A stretch of 64,000 nucleotides of DNA from Aradus depressus (taxonomy: Eukaryota > Arthropoda > Insecta > Hemiptera > Aradidae). A program made the translations under genes and the position numbers. The notes beneath the pieces were generated by a model. The model worked only from the letters and a program-made list of their open reading frames with translations. It ran no database searches and was not told the DNA's origin. The first letter of the stretch is position 1, and every line of letters starts with the position of its first letter. Below are positions 10,945 to 21,504 of this stretch, one piece after another. The stretch covers positions 11,976,222 to 12,040,221 of the forward strand of contig OY759222.1 in NCBI GenBank assembly GCA_963662175.1. Reading direction: 5' to 3'.

Positions 10945-11470
10945 CAGTATAGGGGAGGTTATTTAATCGGGCGAAAATTCGATGCTGAGTTTTCAATGGA
11001 ATTTCATGTTTTCCGACCACCTGTTCCCAATAATAAAACAAATTTCTATCCGTGTGTGTATCTGTGAATACGATAACTCACGATAAAATAAATATATCGA
11101 CATGAAGTGTCATGTAAATTCAAAACCCTATTTATGTTTGAGCGGAATCGACCAGAGAAAGTGGACTCAAAAATCCTTCAATAACTTTCAACAAAATCAA
11201 TGTATCGACATGAAATTTTATGTATAAATTTAAATTTCAAATTAATCTGCAGAAGGAAAGATGGTCTCAACACAAAAACCCTAATAACTGCCAATGAAAG
11301 AAAATTATCAACACGAAATTCAAAATGAGGATTCAGAAGTGCTTGTGTAAGTCAACAATTGATTTTTAGCCAAAATGGACGATTGGTTTGAGAGGAAGAA
11401 CTATTTAGTTTGAATCAAGGTGTCAGAAAACAAGAAATTATGGTGAGAAATTAATTCAGAATTTCTGACT
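10945..11470 (+). repeat. Rep-B repeat, forward copy
   Basis: Follows the Rep-B order: 'gaaaattcgatgctgagttt', 'tcaatggaatttcatg', 'gtgtgtatctgtgaatacga', 'taaataaatatatcgacatg', 'caatgtatcgacatgaaatt', and 'caaaatgaggattcagaagt'. Confidence 0.8.
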
Positions 11471-11499
11471 GATTATATACATTCCTCTATACTCTATAC

Positions 11500-11640
11500 T
11501 TTGTAGCTCAGTGGTATGCGTGCTTGCTTACTGAGCACATGCTGATGTCAGATACTCGTTAAAGACCCCCTATCTTAGGAGAATATACCTATTCACGGAA
11601 AAGCCCGGGCATGACATGAGTCATAATAACTATTTATACT
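11500..11640 (+). mobile_element. SINE-1, internally deleted
   Basis: 'tttgtagctcagtggtatgc' gives the head with the A box, but the B-box segment is lost and the sequence jumps to 'gatgtcagatactcgttaaa'. It ends with 'cccgggcatgacatgagtca'. Confidence 0.8.
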
Positions 11641-11703
11641 TTGTATATCTGGGAAGGTTAAAAAAGGACATACAAAAACGAAATGTTTCTTTGAGTTAGT
11701 CAT

Positions 11704-12588
11704 TATGACTCATGCCTGGACTTTTACCTAAATGTTTTCGCCTAGGGAAGGGGTCTGACATCATTCAGTCTCGGGACCATTGCTTAACGTCCCATCTCAA
11801 GGACGGTGTGCTTAAGGCCAACTTCACATTAAGCAATTCCGAAGCGACGCGACTGATACTCAAGTATCTTGAGGGCAACTTAGAAGTCACTTCCTATGTT
11901 GAGTGGTGGGGAGACACAAACGACGCCACTCCCAGGAGACTCGTATCCTACCCTTATCCTACCAGTTTCAAGCGACCTGCTAGGAAAGTCGCCCGTCCCT
12001 TGAGTCTCCTGCGTCGCCTCGCAATGGCTAGTGAATACACTCTTCTGCACTCACACATTCCCGCATTTGTGTGTTACTCTGTCTTATGGATAGAGAAACA
12101 ATGCCAATCAAGTGTAGGAATGATTCTTTCGTCATTCGGTAGAATGCTACGAACTTGCATTCCGACTTTTCCAGCTCTTTAGCACCAACAAATAATCTGC
12201 AGTTAACATTCCTTTCGATGTAAGGATGGCGCCATAATCTTCGGATTTTCCTTTTTTTATAATAATAATAATAAGACACAACGACATCTTCATCACTTGA
12301 AGAATCTTCACTTGACATGGTGAACAACTCAGCTTCTCGCCACGGCTAGATAGAGACTGAAGAGATCCTAGTCACTGCACAATATCCTCAGTGTGAGGAG
12401 AAAAGTTGCCTACGGGTATCATACCCACAGGCAACTCAAATGGCTGATACTTGAGTATCAGTCGCGTCGCTTCGGAATTGCCTAATATGAGGTTGGTCTA
12501 AGTTTATATTTTTACCTCCCAGATAAAATAAACTAAGGGCCTCGGTCGGGTTTCGAACCCACGATCTTGAGCCCAGAAGACAAGTTCG
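11704..12588 (-). mobile_element. SINE-1 interrupted by a Harbinger element
   Basis: The 3' half (11704-11815) and 5' half (12499-12588) are two parts of one minus-strand SINE-1 split at 'gtgcttaagttta'. The piece between them is the Harbinger element described next. Confidence 0.88.
11816..12498 (-). mobile_element. PIF/Harbinger deletion derivative with TAA duplication
   Basis: A 683-bp element with terminal inverted repeats of about 50 bp: left GGCCAACTTCAC, right complement GACCAACCTCAT, sharing GCAATTCCGAAGCGACGCGA. It is flanked by TAA on both sides (11813-11815 and 12499-12501), the 3-bp duplication typical of PIF/Harbinger. A minus-strand frame at 12327-12028 encodes the N-terminus of a Harbinger-like transposase: SSSDEDVVVSYYYYYKKRKI, then WRHPYIERN, then KFVAFYRMTKESFLHLIG. 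The DDE catalytic domain is deleted, so it cannot move on its own. Confidence 0.9.
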
Positions 12589-12599
12589 TACTTTCGTTA

Positions 12600-12955
12600 T
12601 TGGTACCATCTTCATGACTTAACACTTGACACTCAGTATATACAATACCGAAAGTACTCCCATATATTTTATATAGCGAAATACATAATATTTTTAAAAA
12701 AACATTCGTTTTTATTTATATTTTTTCAATTAAGAAGTTAAATAAATATGAATGAAAGCAATCATAAGGGTTGATAAATAAACAATATTTACATATAGTT
12801 AACCATTGAAGTTATCCTGCTACCTTCAGGATGTTCATTTATATGGATTTTTTTTTTTTTTAATTAGTTTATTTAATTGATATAACAGAAGAAAGAAACG
12901 TTTTTCAATTTGCTTCGCCCCAATTAATTTAAGAATTTCATTTTATTATTTTATA
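12600..12955. other. AT-rich intron sequence
   Basis: No feature identified. Confidence 0.5.
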
Positions 12956-12959
12956 TCTC

Positions 12960-13375
12960 TTATAAAAAAATTTGGTAAATTTCTGAAAATGTACTTCCCC
13001 AACACGAAATAATCTGCTAAGTCTTCGCTCTCCCTCCAGACCCAATCAATTGTTTGGACTAATTATAATTAGCCCAAACAGTCGATTATCAACCACTGAT
13101 AATTATCGATATCAACCACTGATAATTATCGATATCAACCACTGATAATTATCGATATCATTATCACAATCCGATAATTATCAGTGGCTGAATTGCATAG
13201 GAACTTCTGAATCCTCATAAGAAATTTTGTATCGATACATTCATTAGATCGGCAGTTATTAGGGTTTTTTAGTTAAACCCTCACCCCCCTCCCCCCCCCC
13301 CCCCCCCTATTACCTTTGACTGAATTGGATAATAATCAGCTGTCAGTTAGGGGTCTCTGGGCCCAAATATAAAAT
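12960..13375 (-). repeat. Rep-B, inverted copy with internal 22-bp tandem
   Basis: Contains 'gaaaatgtacttccccaaca', 'cgaaataatctgctaagtct' and 'tgtatcgatacattcattag'. Inside, 13085-13160 holds about three copies of a 22-bp unit (ATCAACCACTGATAATTATCG), followed by an inverted match 'ccgataattatcagtggctg'. A C tract of about 20 follows at 13286-13307. Confidence 0.75.
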
Positions 13376-13380
13376 GTATG

Positions 13381-13683
13381 AGGGCGCCGATAGCTCAGTG
13401 CGTGCTTGCTTACTGAACTCAAGTTCGCGGGTTCGAATCCTGGCCGAGACCCTTAGTATCTGGGAGGTAGAATAAACTTAAGTACGCCGCCCTTCGGATG
13501 GGACGTTAAGCGATGGTCCCGAGTTTGTACGATATCAAATACTCGTTATAGACCCCTACTCTAGGTGAATAAAAATTTAGGGTAGACAAAATTAAAGACT
13601 AGTATAATGACGAAAGAGAGCTCTGGTAGCAGGCGATATGACCTCGTAGTTAAAGCCCGGGCACGCGTCCTAATAACTAACTA
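13381..13683 (+). mobile_element. SINE-1, diverged
   Basis: Head 'gagggcgccgatagctcagt', B box GGGTTCGAATCC, body CCCTTCGGATGGGACGTTAA. The tail 'cctaataactaactataaaa' is of the CTAA/AACTATA type rather than CCTAA. Confidence 0.9.
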
Positions 13684-13767
13684 TAAAATATCGTGTATAT
13701 TATTATAAGTAAATTCAGTCATAAAAAAAATAATACTAAAACAACTACTACACTAAAACTAAGGGAT

Positions 13768-13976
13768 AAGTTTTTTTTTTTTAACTTTATGTACGGTGCA
13801 TATTAGCCATGTCAATGTGTTATATATAGTTATTTACGACATCCATGCCCCCGGGAGGGAGTTCTATTTACGAAATAAAACTCAATCCCGGAAGGGATTC
13901 GAACCCGTAAAGAAAGGTGAGACCATGCAACCAAAGCCCTACGCTCTAGCCCGCACGGCCACCATGGCCCCCAAGG
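13768..13976 (-). mobile_element. SINE-2 (second tRNA-derived family), copy 1
   Basis: On the minus strand the element starts with 'ggggccatggtggccgtgcg', runs through 'ggctagagcgtagggctttgg' in pieces and a B-box GGGTTCGAATCCC, and continues to 'gaactccctcccgggggc'. It ends in a poly-A tail, seen here as a T run at 13768-13780. The long spacing between the boxes suggests a Leu- or Ser-type tRNA ancestor (inference). Related copies are at 37925-38128 and 59803-59998. Confidence 0.82.
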
Positions 13977-13989
13977 ATAAGTTAAGTTA

Positions 13990-14172
13990 GGCTTTAATTA
14001 CAAGGTCATGCCACCTACTACTAGAACGCTCTTTCGTAACTAATGCACGTGAGCCCGACTCTACTACGGGAGTTCTACATTTTGCCTACCCCAAAATTTA
14101 TTCGCCTATGGTAGTGGTCTTTAACGAGTACTTGACATCAATCGGCTCGGGACCATTGCTAAACGCTTAACG
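13990..14172 (-). mobile_element. SINE-1 3' half, diverged
   Basis: Reverse complement of the SINE-1 3' portion ('ggctttaattacaaggtcat', 'cctactactagaacgctctt', 'ctcgggaccattgctaaacg'). The tRNA head is missing. Confidence 0.8.
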
Positions 14173-14261
14173 GATTAATTGATTTACTTCCATTATCTGT
14201 CTTTATTACTGTCCGCATTCGCTATTAGGGAGTTCCGCTAAATAGAGGCTTTTGTTTACTT

Positions 14262-15107
14262 TTTGAAGTGAAACTTCTTTAGTGAGACTAGTGAATCGGA
14301 ACTACCCCGACATAAAAAATCAAACATGAAACACTAAGGAGAGGGGATGAATAGAGCATGCGTACAAGTCAACTACAAGTTTAGGTCGGTGTCGATGCAT
14401 CAGTGTACGCGTTAAAATAATACGTTCTATTATTAATTTAATACGTTTAGTTTTATTCTGAGTTATTGTTAAATAGTTTAAAATGTCGAAAACTCCAACG
14501 GAACGTCTTCGACAATTCCAAAGTTATCACAAAACACTGGTAACATTTGTTCATAACAGTGAAGTACCAAATCAATAAAATATAATTTTTAAATATTTTT
14601 AGATGTAATATTTTTATTTTCCTTTATTAACCTACAATTTACCTACTTTAAAATAGTTAAAACTTATAATAAAAATAAAATAAAATTAACGACAGTAAAA
14701 TAAAGGACAGTAAAAATATTAAACCTAAAAATATATATATTTTTTTTTACGAGGTTTCAAAAGAGTGCGGTGTGCTTTGCATTGGAGCAACATCACCCAG
14801 TCAACTTAAGAAAAGCTCGGGGATCAAGAGGTTACCGGGATTGGCCATCGGCGGAACTATTGCGCCGATCGTCCCCAGCCCATCTTACATTGCCTGTTTC
14901 TGCTCTCGCCAGGAGCCGACGAATCGGCAGAACATCGGGTAGTCGGTTTCCGTCACCATCCACCGTAGATCCAGTCCCAAATACGATCTTGTCCCATATT
15001 TAATATAAATATTAAAATTAAAAATATTTAAAAATTATATATATATTTATTTATTTGATATTTGATTCGCAAGGTTAATGAAGACAAAAGAAGTTTCATT
15101 TCAACCG
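14262..15107 (+). mobile_element. Candidate DNA element with degenerate inverted ends
   Basis: The stretch TTGAAGTGAAACTTCTTTAG near 14264 is roughly the inverse of AAAAGAAGTTTCATTTCAA at 15086-15104, giving possible terminal repeats about 840 bp apart. Inside, an ATG at 14483 opens MSKTPTERLRQFQSYHKTL, which resembles the N-terminus of several transposon ORFs, but it stops after 31 codons. GC-richer sequence follows at 14770-15000. I cannot assign a family. Confidence 0.4.
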
Positions 15108-15109
15108 TG

Positions 15110-15965
15110 CGCTTATTATGTGGGTGAGAAAACCCTTTTTTGTAGAGGTATTTTTATGCTTATGGTATAGGGAAGTATTGAAATCTTCCAAAAATCCGAG
15201 ATCGAGTTCAGTAACAAATGAAGCTGGTTGGTGAAGAGATAATGGATTCCAAAATTACAAGGTATGATTAAAAAAGTCATAAAACCTCTCTTTAAATTGG
15301 ACCAATTATCCGGTATTGGGGTTTGTTCTTTAGCAGAGGTTATGTGGACAGGTTATGCTATGAAAACTACAGTTTACTGTAGTATGGTGTCCGATTGACT
15401 CACTTTATATACTAGGTGGTTAAATGAGTGATATTGGAAAGTACGGAACAGTTATAGCTTTCCTGGTAATAAATATGATGCAATGTTGTTATTTGTTGTT
15501 GTGATGAAGTTGTACTGGGGGGGGAGGGGTGTGCTTTGTCAGTGCCCACATGTTTTCAGAGCTTCCCCTAACTCTCTCTAATCCAGACAGCTCCCTGCTG
15601 ACACGACAGGATTTATCCCTCGGGAACTCTCCCCCACATCAACAACACTTATACTTCCTCCTTTGCCCGGGGATCATATCATTCCCCCAAACTTATATAT
15701 TGCCCTGATCCTTCTTGTTTGGACCCTCTGACATCCTCCGAGTTATTACTCTATTTCTGCCTCTTTCTTGTCCTACTCTTGTCAACAATTCATTGGTTCA
15801 TGCATACGTTAGTTGATCTGTCAAACTTCAGTCGGTAGATGGAATTTTCAAAGAGGCAGAGATAGAATGTGGCCACCGTGTTTCACATCTCCTTGGGTCG
15901 CCCGAATATTCAATGCGTAAACTCTACCTGAAGTAAATTCATTCGATCATGAAGAATATTTTCAT
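15110..15965. other. Intron with Rep-C scrap and C/T-rich block
   Basis: 15165-15225 matches Rep-C ('gggaagtattgaaatcttcc', 'aaaaatccgagatcgagttc'). 15540-15790 is pyrimidine-rich without a frame that I recognise. Confidence 0.5.
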
Positions 15966-15976
15966 TTTTTATTGAA

Positions 15977-16323
15977 GGTTAGGTTAGGTTTTATGACTCA
16001 TGCCCGGGCTTTAACAACGAGGTCATATCGCCTACTACCAGAGCGCTCTTTCGTCACTCTGGTGGACATGAGCCCGACTCTACTGTGGGAGTCCTAAATT
16101 TTGCCTACCCTAAATTTTTTATTCATCTAGGGTAGGGGTCTTTAACGAGTACCTGACATCGTACAGGCTCGGGACCATCGCTTAACGTCCCATCCGAAGG
16201 ACGGCGTGCTTACGTTTACTTTACCTCCCAGATAAAATAAACTAAGGGCCTCGGTCGGGCTACGAACCCACAACCTTGAGCTCAGAAGTCAAGCACGCAT
16301 ACCACTGAGCTACCGGCGCCCTC
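15977..16323 (-). mobile_element. SINE-1, full length with target duplication
   Basis: Near-consensus minus-strand copy with telomere-like tail (GGTTAGGTTAGG on the plus strand). Flanked by TTTTTTATTGAA at 15965-15976 and 16324-16335. A and B boxes intact. Confidence 0.95.
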
Positions 16324-16364
16324 TTTTTTATTGAATATTCTTTCTACTTTCGTAAATCTTTAGT

Positions 16365-16790
16365 GTAAGTATTTTAATAGTACGAAAATCCGAAATCCAG
16401 TTTTCAACAAGTTTTTGAGAAAGTCTGTGTGTGATTGAAACTTTGTGAGAGCTCTAACTATAAAACGATTGTGGAAATGAATTTTAAATGAAGAAGTCAC
16501 ATTTGCCAACTTAAATCTGATTTTTAAGATGAAATCGGACGAACATTAAATAAATTTTTCTAAATTCGCTCGTAAAATGTCGTTTTGAAACCCATTTCCT
16601 AAGACGTTTGTTTGATTTATGCGAAGACGGTTAGCCTTGCTAAAAAATGTTCCCCCAAAAATGTTCCTTATTAAAAGTTACACGTGCTAACTTAAATCTG
16701 ATGAAATTTATGCCAAAATTGGACAAAAATTGAGTCCACCTTACTTCAGCCCTTAAGTACATTAAATGTACTTGTTAAATTTTAACAAGA
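16365..16790 (+). repeat. Rep-C dispersed repeat
   Basis: Carries 'aaaatccgaaatccagtttt', 'gtctgtgtgtgattgaaact', 'gagctctaactataaaacga', and 'acttaaatctgatttttaag', the order also seen at 39275-39500, 52500-52610, 53290-53470, 53825-54010, 54360-54560 and 62280-62410. Confidence 0.65.
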
Positions 16791-16876
16791 GACCTAATCA
16801 AAAATCTTTTCAAATAAAAGATGTAGAGAAAACTGAAAGGCACGTTATAGTTAGTTATTATGAGGCACGTTATAGT

Positions 16877-17379
16877 TAGCTATTATGACTCCCCTGCCTG
16901 CTCGTGTGGCGGCGTCGAGACTGCGGAACACATAGTTCTCGAATGCCCGCTATACGACGGGCCCAGGGCGGCGTTGATTCACCGGACAGGATCGTACCTG
17001 GGACTGGACCTGCCGGGACTGATGACGGAGGCTCGTTACCTGGCTTTTGGCCGGTTCGTCTCCTCCTGGCAGAGAATCAAGAAAGCCTTCTAACCCGGCG
17101 CCGGGGGCCCTACCGACCGCCGACAGGCGTTGCGGCGGCTGCCTCCGACTCAGGGACGCAGACAGAAATGAAACCCCAACAGATCCCGAGTTCACATGGC
17201 GTAAAGCGCCAATAACCAAGGACGACCGTGGACCGTAGCCATCGAGCCGGTCCACGGCCATCCACAGCAACATGTATATTGTAAATTAATAAACCGGAGA
17301 AGGTTACCCCTTTCCCCGCCGATCAAATAGGGTGATGTCACCAACCCCCCCCCCCTCAGGGGGTCAAAAGCATCCTACA

Positions 17380-17412
<33 letters not shown>
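16877..17412 (+). mobile_element. 5'-truncated LINE with zinc-knuckle C-terminus and poly-A tail
   Basis: The frame from about 16877 to 17093 reads SPACSCGGVETAEHIVLECP, LYDGPRAALIHRTG and FGRFVSSWQRIKKAF. The C-x-C-x(7)-H-x(4)-C knuckle followed by P-L-Y-D closes the reverse-transcriptase protein of R1/Jockey-type LINEs. About 290 bp of GC-rich 3' UTR follows and ends in a run of about 32 A (17381-17412). The intact tail and GC content unlike the flanks suggest a fairly young insertion. Confidence 0.88.
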
Positions 17413-17417
<5 letters not shown>

Positions 17418-17477
17418 GTCATCTTGTCTACTATCAGAGCGCTCTTTCGTCATTCTAGTGGACATGAGCCCGACTTA
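17413..17477 (-). mobile_element. SINE-1 fragment
   Basis: 'agctaggtcatcttgtctac', 'agagcgctctttcgtcattc' and 'tggacatgagcccgac' match an internal SINE-1 piece. Confidence 0.75.
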
Positions 17478-17479
17478 TA

Positions 17480-18055
17480 TATAGGATATATGTTTTTCGA
17501 AAGTGGCTTACTTTGGAGTTAACTTTCAAAAATCCGACCTGAAATATCGTTTCGAAACCCATTTTTTAAGACGTTGTCCTGATTTACGCAAAAACGGTTA
17601 GCCTTGTCGAAAAATTGACCTCCAGTAAAAATGTTCCTTATTAAATTTCAAATGGCTTACGCGTCCCCAGATATATAGTAATCCGTCGGTGAAACACTGG
17701 CAATGTACTTCCCCAGAACCAATTTGACAATTAACCTTTCGTTCCCTCTCCAAAACCAGTCGACCGTCTGCGCCAATATTCAACTGTTGACTACATAGTG
17801 ACACCAAAATTCACATGTAGAACATCTAGATACATTCATTCTATCGGGAGTTATCGTGTTCACACACACACAGACTTTTTTTTTTCATAATTTGGATCTA
17901 GAGGTCTGAAAAATTTAAATTCCCTTGAAAACTCCGTATCGAATTTTTGACTGATACCATAACTTCTCCAATACTTCGAATACATGGGAAAGTAAACATA
18001 AAATATAAGTGATGTGGTTTATTTTTTTTTATAACGAACATTTGATATCAGATAA
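17480..18055. repeat. Mixed Rep-C and Rep-B fragments
   Basis: 17500-17660 matches Rep-C. 17680-17880 matches inverted Rep-B ('cactggcaatgtacttcccc', 'cattctatcgggagttatcg'). Confidence 0.6.
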
Positions 18056-18059
18056 CTCT

Positions 18060-18245
18060 CCGTCCAATCTCTCAAGTTAGACTAGCATTACTGCGTATAT
18101 GAAAGTAATGTGCTGGCGTCAGCGGTTTTATTTGTTTCATTGTACAGCGTGATTCTGAAAGTGACTTTCATTTACCCAGTAATGACAGTATGAAATGAAT
18201 TTGAGAGGAAAGAGAATGATCTGTACAAAGGTCCTGTTATTTTCT
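18060..18245 (-). mobile_element. MITE-D, palindromic short element
   Basis: Contains GGCGTCAGCGG, 'gtttcattgtacagcgtgat', 'ttacccagtaatgacagtat' and 'atgatctgtacaaaggtcct'. Related copies lie at 24590-24760, 25195-25415, 28235-28445 and 63370-63460. The 'agtaatgaca' and 'tgaaagt' parts are inverted across the centre. Confidence 0.65.
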
Positions 18246-18492
18246 TTAAGCGATCGATGCCCCATTCTGGGGTAAAAAAAAAATTTGCTCCAACACCAGC
18301 TTATGTTTTCAACATTGAGTGCATTTTTGGGGGGAGATAAGACTTATAAAAATAAAACATTTTCTCTCTTCAACTTTCCTGAGTAAAACAAATGTTGGGT
18401 TAAAACTGAATTTCCCAAGGGAAATATGATTCAATTAAATTACTCTAAATCATCACAGGGCAACTATGATTTGTATTGTGGTTTAATATTTA

Positions 18493-19805
18493 TGGCTAGA
18501 TGTCTTAGAGAGGGATCTGGGGGCCCGGTATAATAATGAAGATGTCTTAGAGAGGGATCTGGGGGCCCGGTATAATAATGAAGATGTCTTAGAGAGGGAT
18601 CTGGGGGCCCGGTATAACATTGAAGATGTCTTAGAGAGGGATCTGGGGGCCCGGTATAATATTGAAGATGTCTTAGAGAGGGATCTGGGGGCCCGGTATA
18701 ATATTGAAGATGTCTTAGAGAGGGATCTGAGGGCCCGGTATAATAATGAAGATGTCTTAGAGAGGGATCTGGGGGCCCGGTATAACATTGAAGATGGCTT
18801 AGAAAAGGTTCTGGGGACCCGGTATAACATTGAAGATGTCTTAGAGAGGGATTTGGGGGCCCGGTATAACATTGAAGATGTCTTAGACAGGGATCTGGGG
18901 GCCCGGTATAACATTGAAGAGGTCTTAGAGAGGGATCTGGGGGCCCGGTATAATAATGAAGATGTTTTAGAGAGGGATTTGGGGGCCCGGTATAATAATG
19001 AAGATGTTTTAGAGAGGGATTTGGGGGGCCCGGTATAATAATGAAGATGTTTTAGAGAGGGATTTGGGGGGCCCGGTATAATAATGAAGATGTTTTAGAG
19101 AGGGATTTGGGGGCCCGGTATAATAATGAAGATGTTTTAGAGAGGGATTTGGGGGCCCGGTATAATAATGAAGATGTTTTAGAGAGGGATTTGGGGGCCC
19201 GGTATAATAATGAAGATGTCTTGATGAGGAATCTGGGGGCCCGGTATAACATTGAAGAGGTCTTAGAGAGGGATCTGGGGGCCCGGTATAATAATGAAGA
19301 TGTCTTAGAGAGGGATCTGGGGACCCGGTATAATAATGAAGATGTCATAGAGAGGGATCTGGGGACCCGGTATAATAATGAAGATGTCTTAGAGAGGGAT
19401 CTGAGGGCCCGGTATAATAATGAAGATGTCTTAGAGAGGGATCTGGGGACCCGGTATAATAATGAAGATGTCTTAGAGAGGGATCTGGGGACCCGGTATA
19501 ATAATGAAGAGGTCTTAGAGAGGGATCTGGGGGCCCGGTATAACATTGAAGATGTCTTAGAGAAGGATCTGGGGGCCCGGTATAACATTGAAGATGTCTT
19601 ACAGAGGGATCTGGGGGCCCGGTATAACATTGAAGATGTCTTGGAGAGGGATCTGGGGAACCGGTATAACATTGAAGACATCTTAGAGAGGGATCTGGGG
19701 GTCCGTTATAATATTGAAGATGTCTTAGAGAGGGATTTGGGGGCCCGGTATAATATTGAAGATGTCTTAGGGAGGGATTTGGGGGCCCAGTATAATATTG
19801 AACGG
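18493..19805 (+). repeat. 42-bp minisatellite, about 31 units
   Basis: Head-to-tail units of GATGTCTTAGAGAGGGATCT plus GGGGGCCCGGTATAATAATG plus AA. The unit is a multiple of three, so both strands stay open: plus frame peptide RYNNEDVLERDLGA, minus frame peptide SSMLYRAPRSLSKT. Two single-G insertions (near 19027 and 19070) shift the frame mid-array. Variants such as AATAAT/AACATT, CTG/TTG and GCC/ACC are spread in blocks, as expected from unequal exchange. No start, signal peptide or flanking domain is visible, so I treat it as a satellite rather than a gene. Confidence 0.95.
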
Positions 19806-19854
19806 CTCAAAAAAATACACATTATTAAAAAGACTGCATAACCAATAAATAAAA

Positions 19855-20680
19855 ATCGTCGGTGCATCACTGCAAATGTACTTCCCCAGAACGAATTAAC
19901 TTTTCGCTCTTATTCCAAAACCAGTGGAGCGTTTGGCCTACAAATTGAAAGTTGACTCACGTAGGGACTTCTGAATCCTCATACTAAATTTGGTGTAGAT
20001 AAATTCACTACATCAGTAGTTATGTATTAGGATTTCTAAGTTGAGCCCCCTCCCCTAAGCCTCTGTTCCTTTTGGTTGATTTTACTGACAATTAAGAGGC
20101 ATGGTCGTAATGAAAAATTTGAATTTAAATAACAAAATTCACGTTGATCCATGCATTACATTTGCAGTTATAAGAATTTTTGAGTTGATCCCAACCCTCC
20201 CCTCCTCCTGCCGATTTCGAAAAAAAACTTATATTTTTTTTTGAATTCAGGACGTTGAAAGAAAAGGAATTCCTATGAGAACTCAACATCAAATTTTTGA
20301 CCGATTACGTGACTTCCAGAGATGAATGAATTCCGACCTCTAGATTCCAAATATGAAAAAAAAATGCATTCTATCTGTGTGTCTGTCAACAGGATAACTC
20401 GGAATAAAATGAATGTATCGATACGAATTTTTATATGTGTATCCAGAACCGTCTAACAACGACAATTATTGTTTTTCAGTCAAATCGACCGAAGGGAAGA
20501 GGAATTGTCGATGTAATGAATTTATAGTAATGAAATTTAGTATGAGGATTTAGGAACCCCTATGGAAGTCAACTGTTGAATATTAGTGCAAATGGTCGAC
20601 TGGTTTTGCAGCTAGAGCGAAAAGTTAAATAATTCTTTCTGGGGAAGTACATTGCCGGTGATCCACAGATTTTTTTGTTT
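19855..20680. mobile_element. Rep-B, near-complete foldback copy
   Basis: The left end reads 'aaaaatcgtcggtgcatcac', 'gcaaatgtacttccccagaa'. The right end reads 'ttctggggaagtacattgcc', 'ggtgatccacaga', the inverse. The two halves mirror each other for several hundred bp ('gaatcctcatactaaattt' against 'gaaatttagtatgaggattt') around a centre near 20290-20340. This copy shows that the dispersed Rep-B pieces derive from an inverted-repeat element. Confidence 0.75.
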
Positions 20681-20879
20681 GTTATTATGTCTTCTCCCCC
20701 AACTTTAACTAAAAGGATAAATCGCCAACGACCAGGCATTTTTTGGCGCTCTGGTGGACATCCATGTTGTGTCTTAAATTTTGCCTACCGAGGTTAAAAA
20801 CAATCACTAGACTCTATTTTAATGGTTAAACATTTCTTAATAAATTGTACACTTCAAACTTTTTACTGATATTGACAAA

Positions 20880-21200
20880 TATTGATACGGACCAATAGGG
20901 AGCTGAGGGACCTGTACAAGAGCCCGGACCTGGTGGCCTTAGTGAAGCAGGGGCGGCTGCGATGGCTGGGGGCATTTACAGAGGATGGAAGCAGACAGAT
21001 TGCCGATTGCCGAAGAGGATACTGGAGGGACACCCGGGAGGACAAAGAAGAAGAGGTAGACCCCGCTTACGATGGCTGGAGGACGACCTCAGAACGATTG
21101 GTGTGAAAAGATGGAGTAGGATAGAGAAGAATGGCGGAAGATCGTTGCGGAGGCCCAGGTTCTACAAGGACCGTAGCGCCAGGGAAAGTAAAGTAAGTAT
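20880..21200 (+). mobile_element. LINE C-terminal fragment (endonuclease/RT protein tail), frameshifted
   Basis: Two overlapping frames give RELRDLYKSPDLVALVKQGR with LRWLG, then RILEGHPGGQRRRGRPRLRW and LEDDLRTIGVKRW. This is the same C-terminal domain as the minus-strand copy at 50994-51600: 'LY..PD...v.k.GRLRW.GH...' then 'GRPRLRW'. A frame change near 20965-21000 kills it. Confidence 0.82.
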
Positions 21201-21490
21201 TGACAAATATTTTTAAAGGTTATTACAAGAACTTTTCTTTTTTTTCCCCCCAGAATAAATATAAATTGAAAATAAAAACACTTTTCCTTATTAACCTCAC
21301 CAAATTGAAGGGAGAAAATATATTTTCTTTTATAATATTATTTTTCAACATTAAAACTTCTAGTTCTTGAACTGAAATTTATTTCCACTGACTGATTCTC
21401 TTTTCAAAGAATGAAATTTATAAACGGAATAATGCTAATATTGGATCCTCATAAAATAGAAATAAAAAAGTATATAATTCATAACATAAT
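21201..21490. other. AT-rich intron sequence
   Basis: No feature seen. Confidence 0.5.
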
Positions 21491-21504
21491 ATATAACATA
21501 ACTG

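Noticed and set aside
11712..12182. 156-codon plus-strand ORF
   Set aside because: Spans the SINE/Harbinger junction and lies antisense to the transposase remnant.
16904..17273. Three further ORFs around the LINE 3' end
   Set aside because: They are shadows in GC-rich LINE 3' UTR; only the zinc-knuckle frame has family motifs.
18493..19805. CRISPR array
   Set aside because: Units are contiguous without unique spacers, and the genome is eukaryotic.
19107..19841. 244-codon ORF as a repeat-protein gene
   Set aside because: It comes from the 42-bp satellite, begins at a TTG, has no flanking domain, and the opposite strand is just as open.
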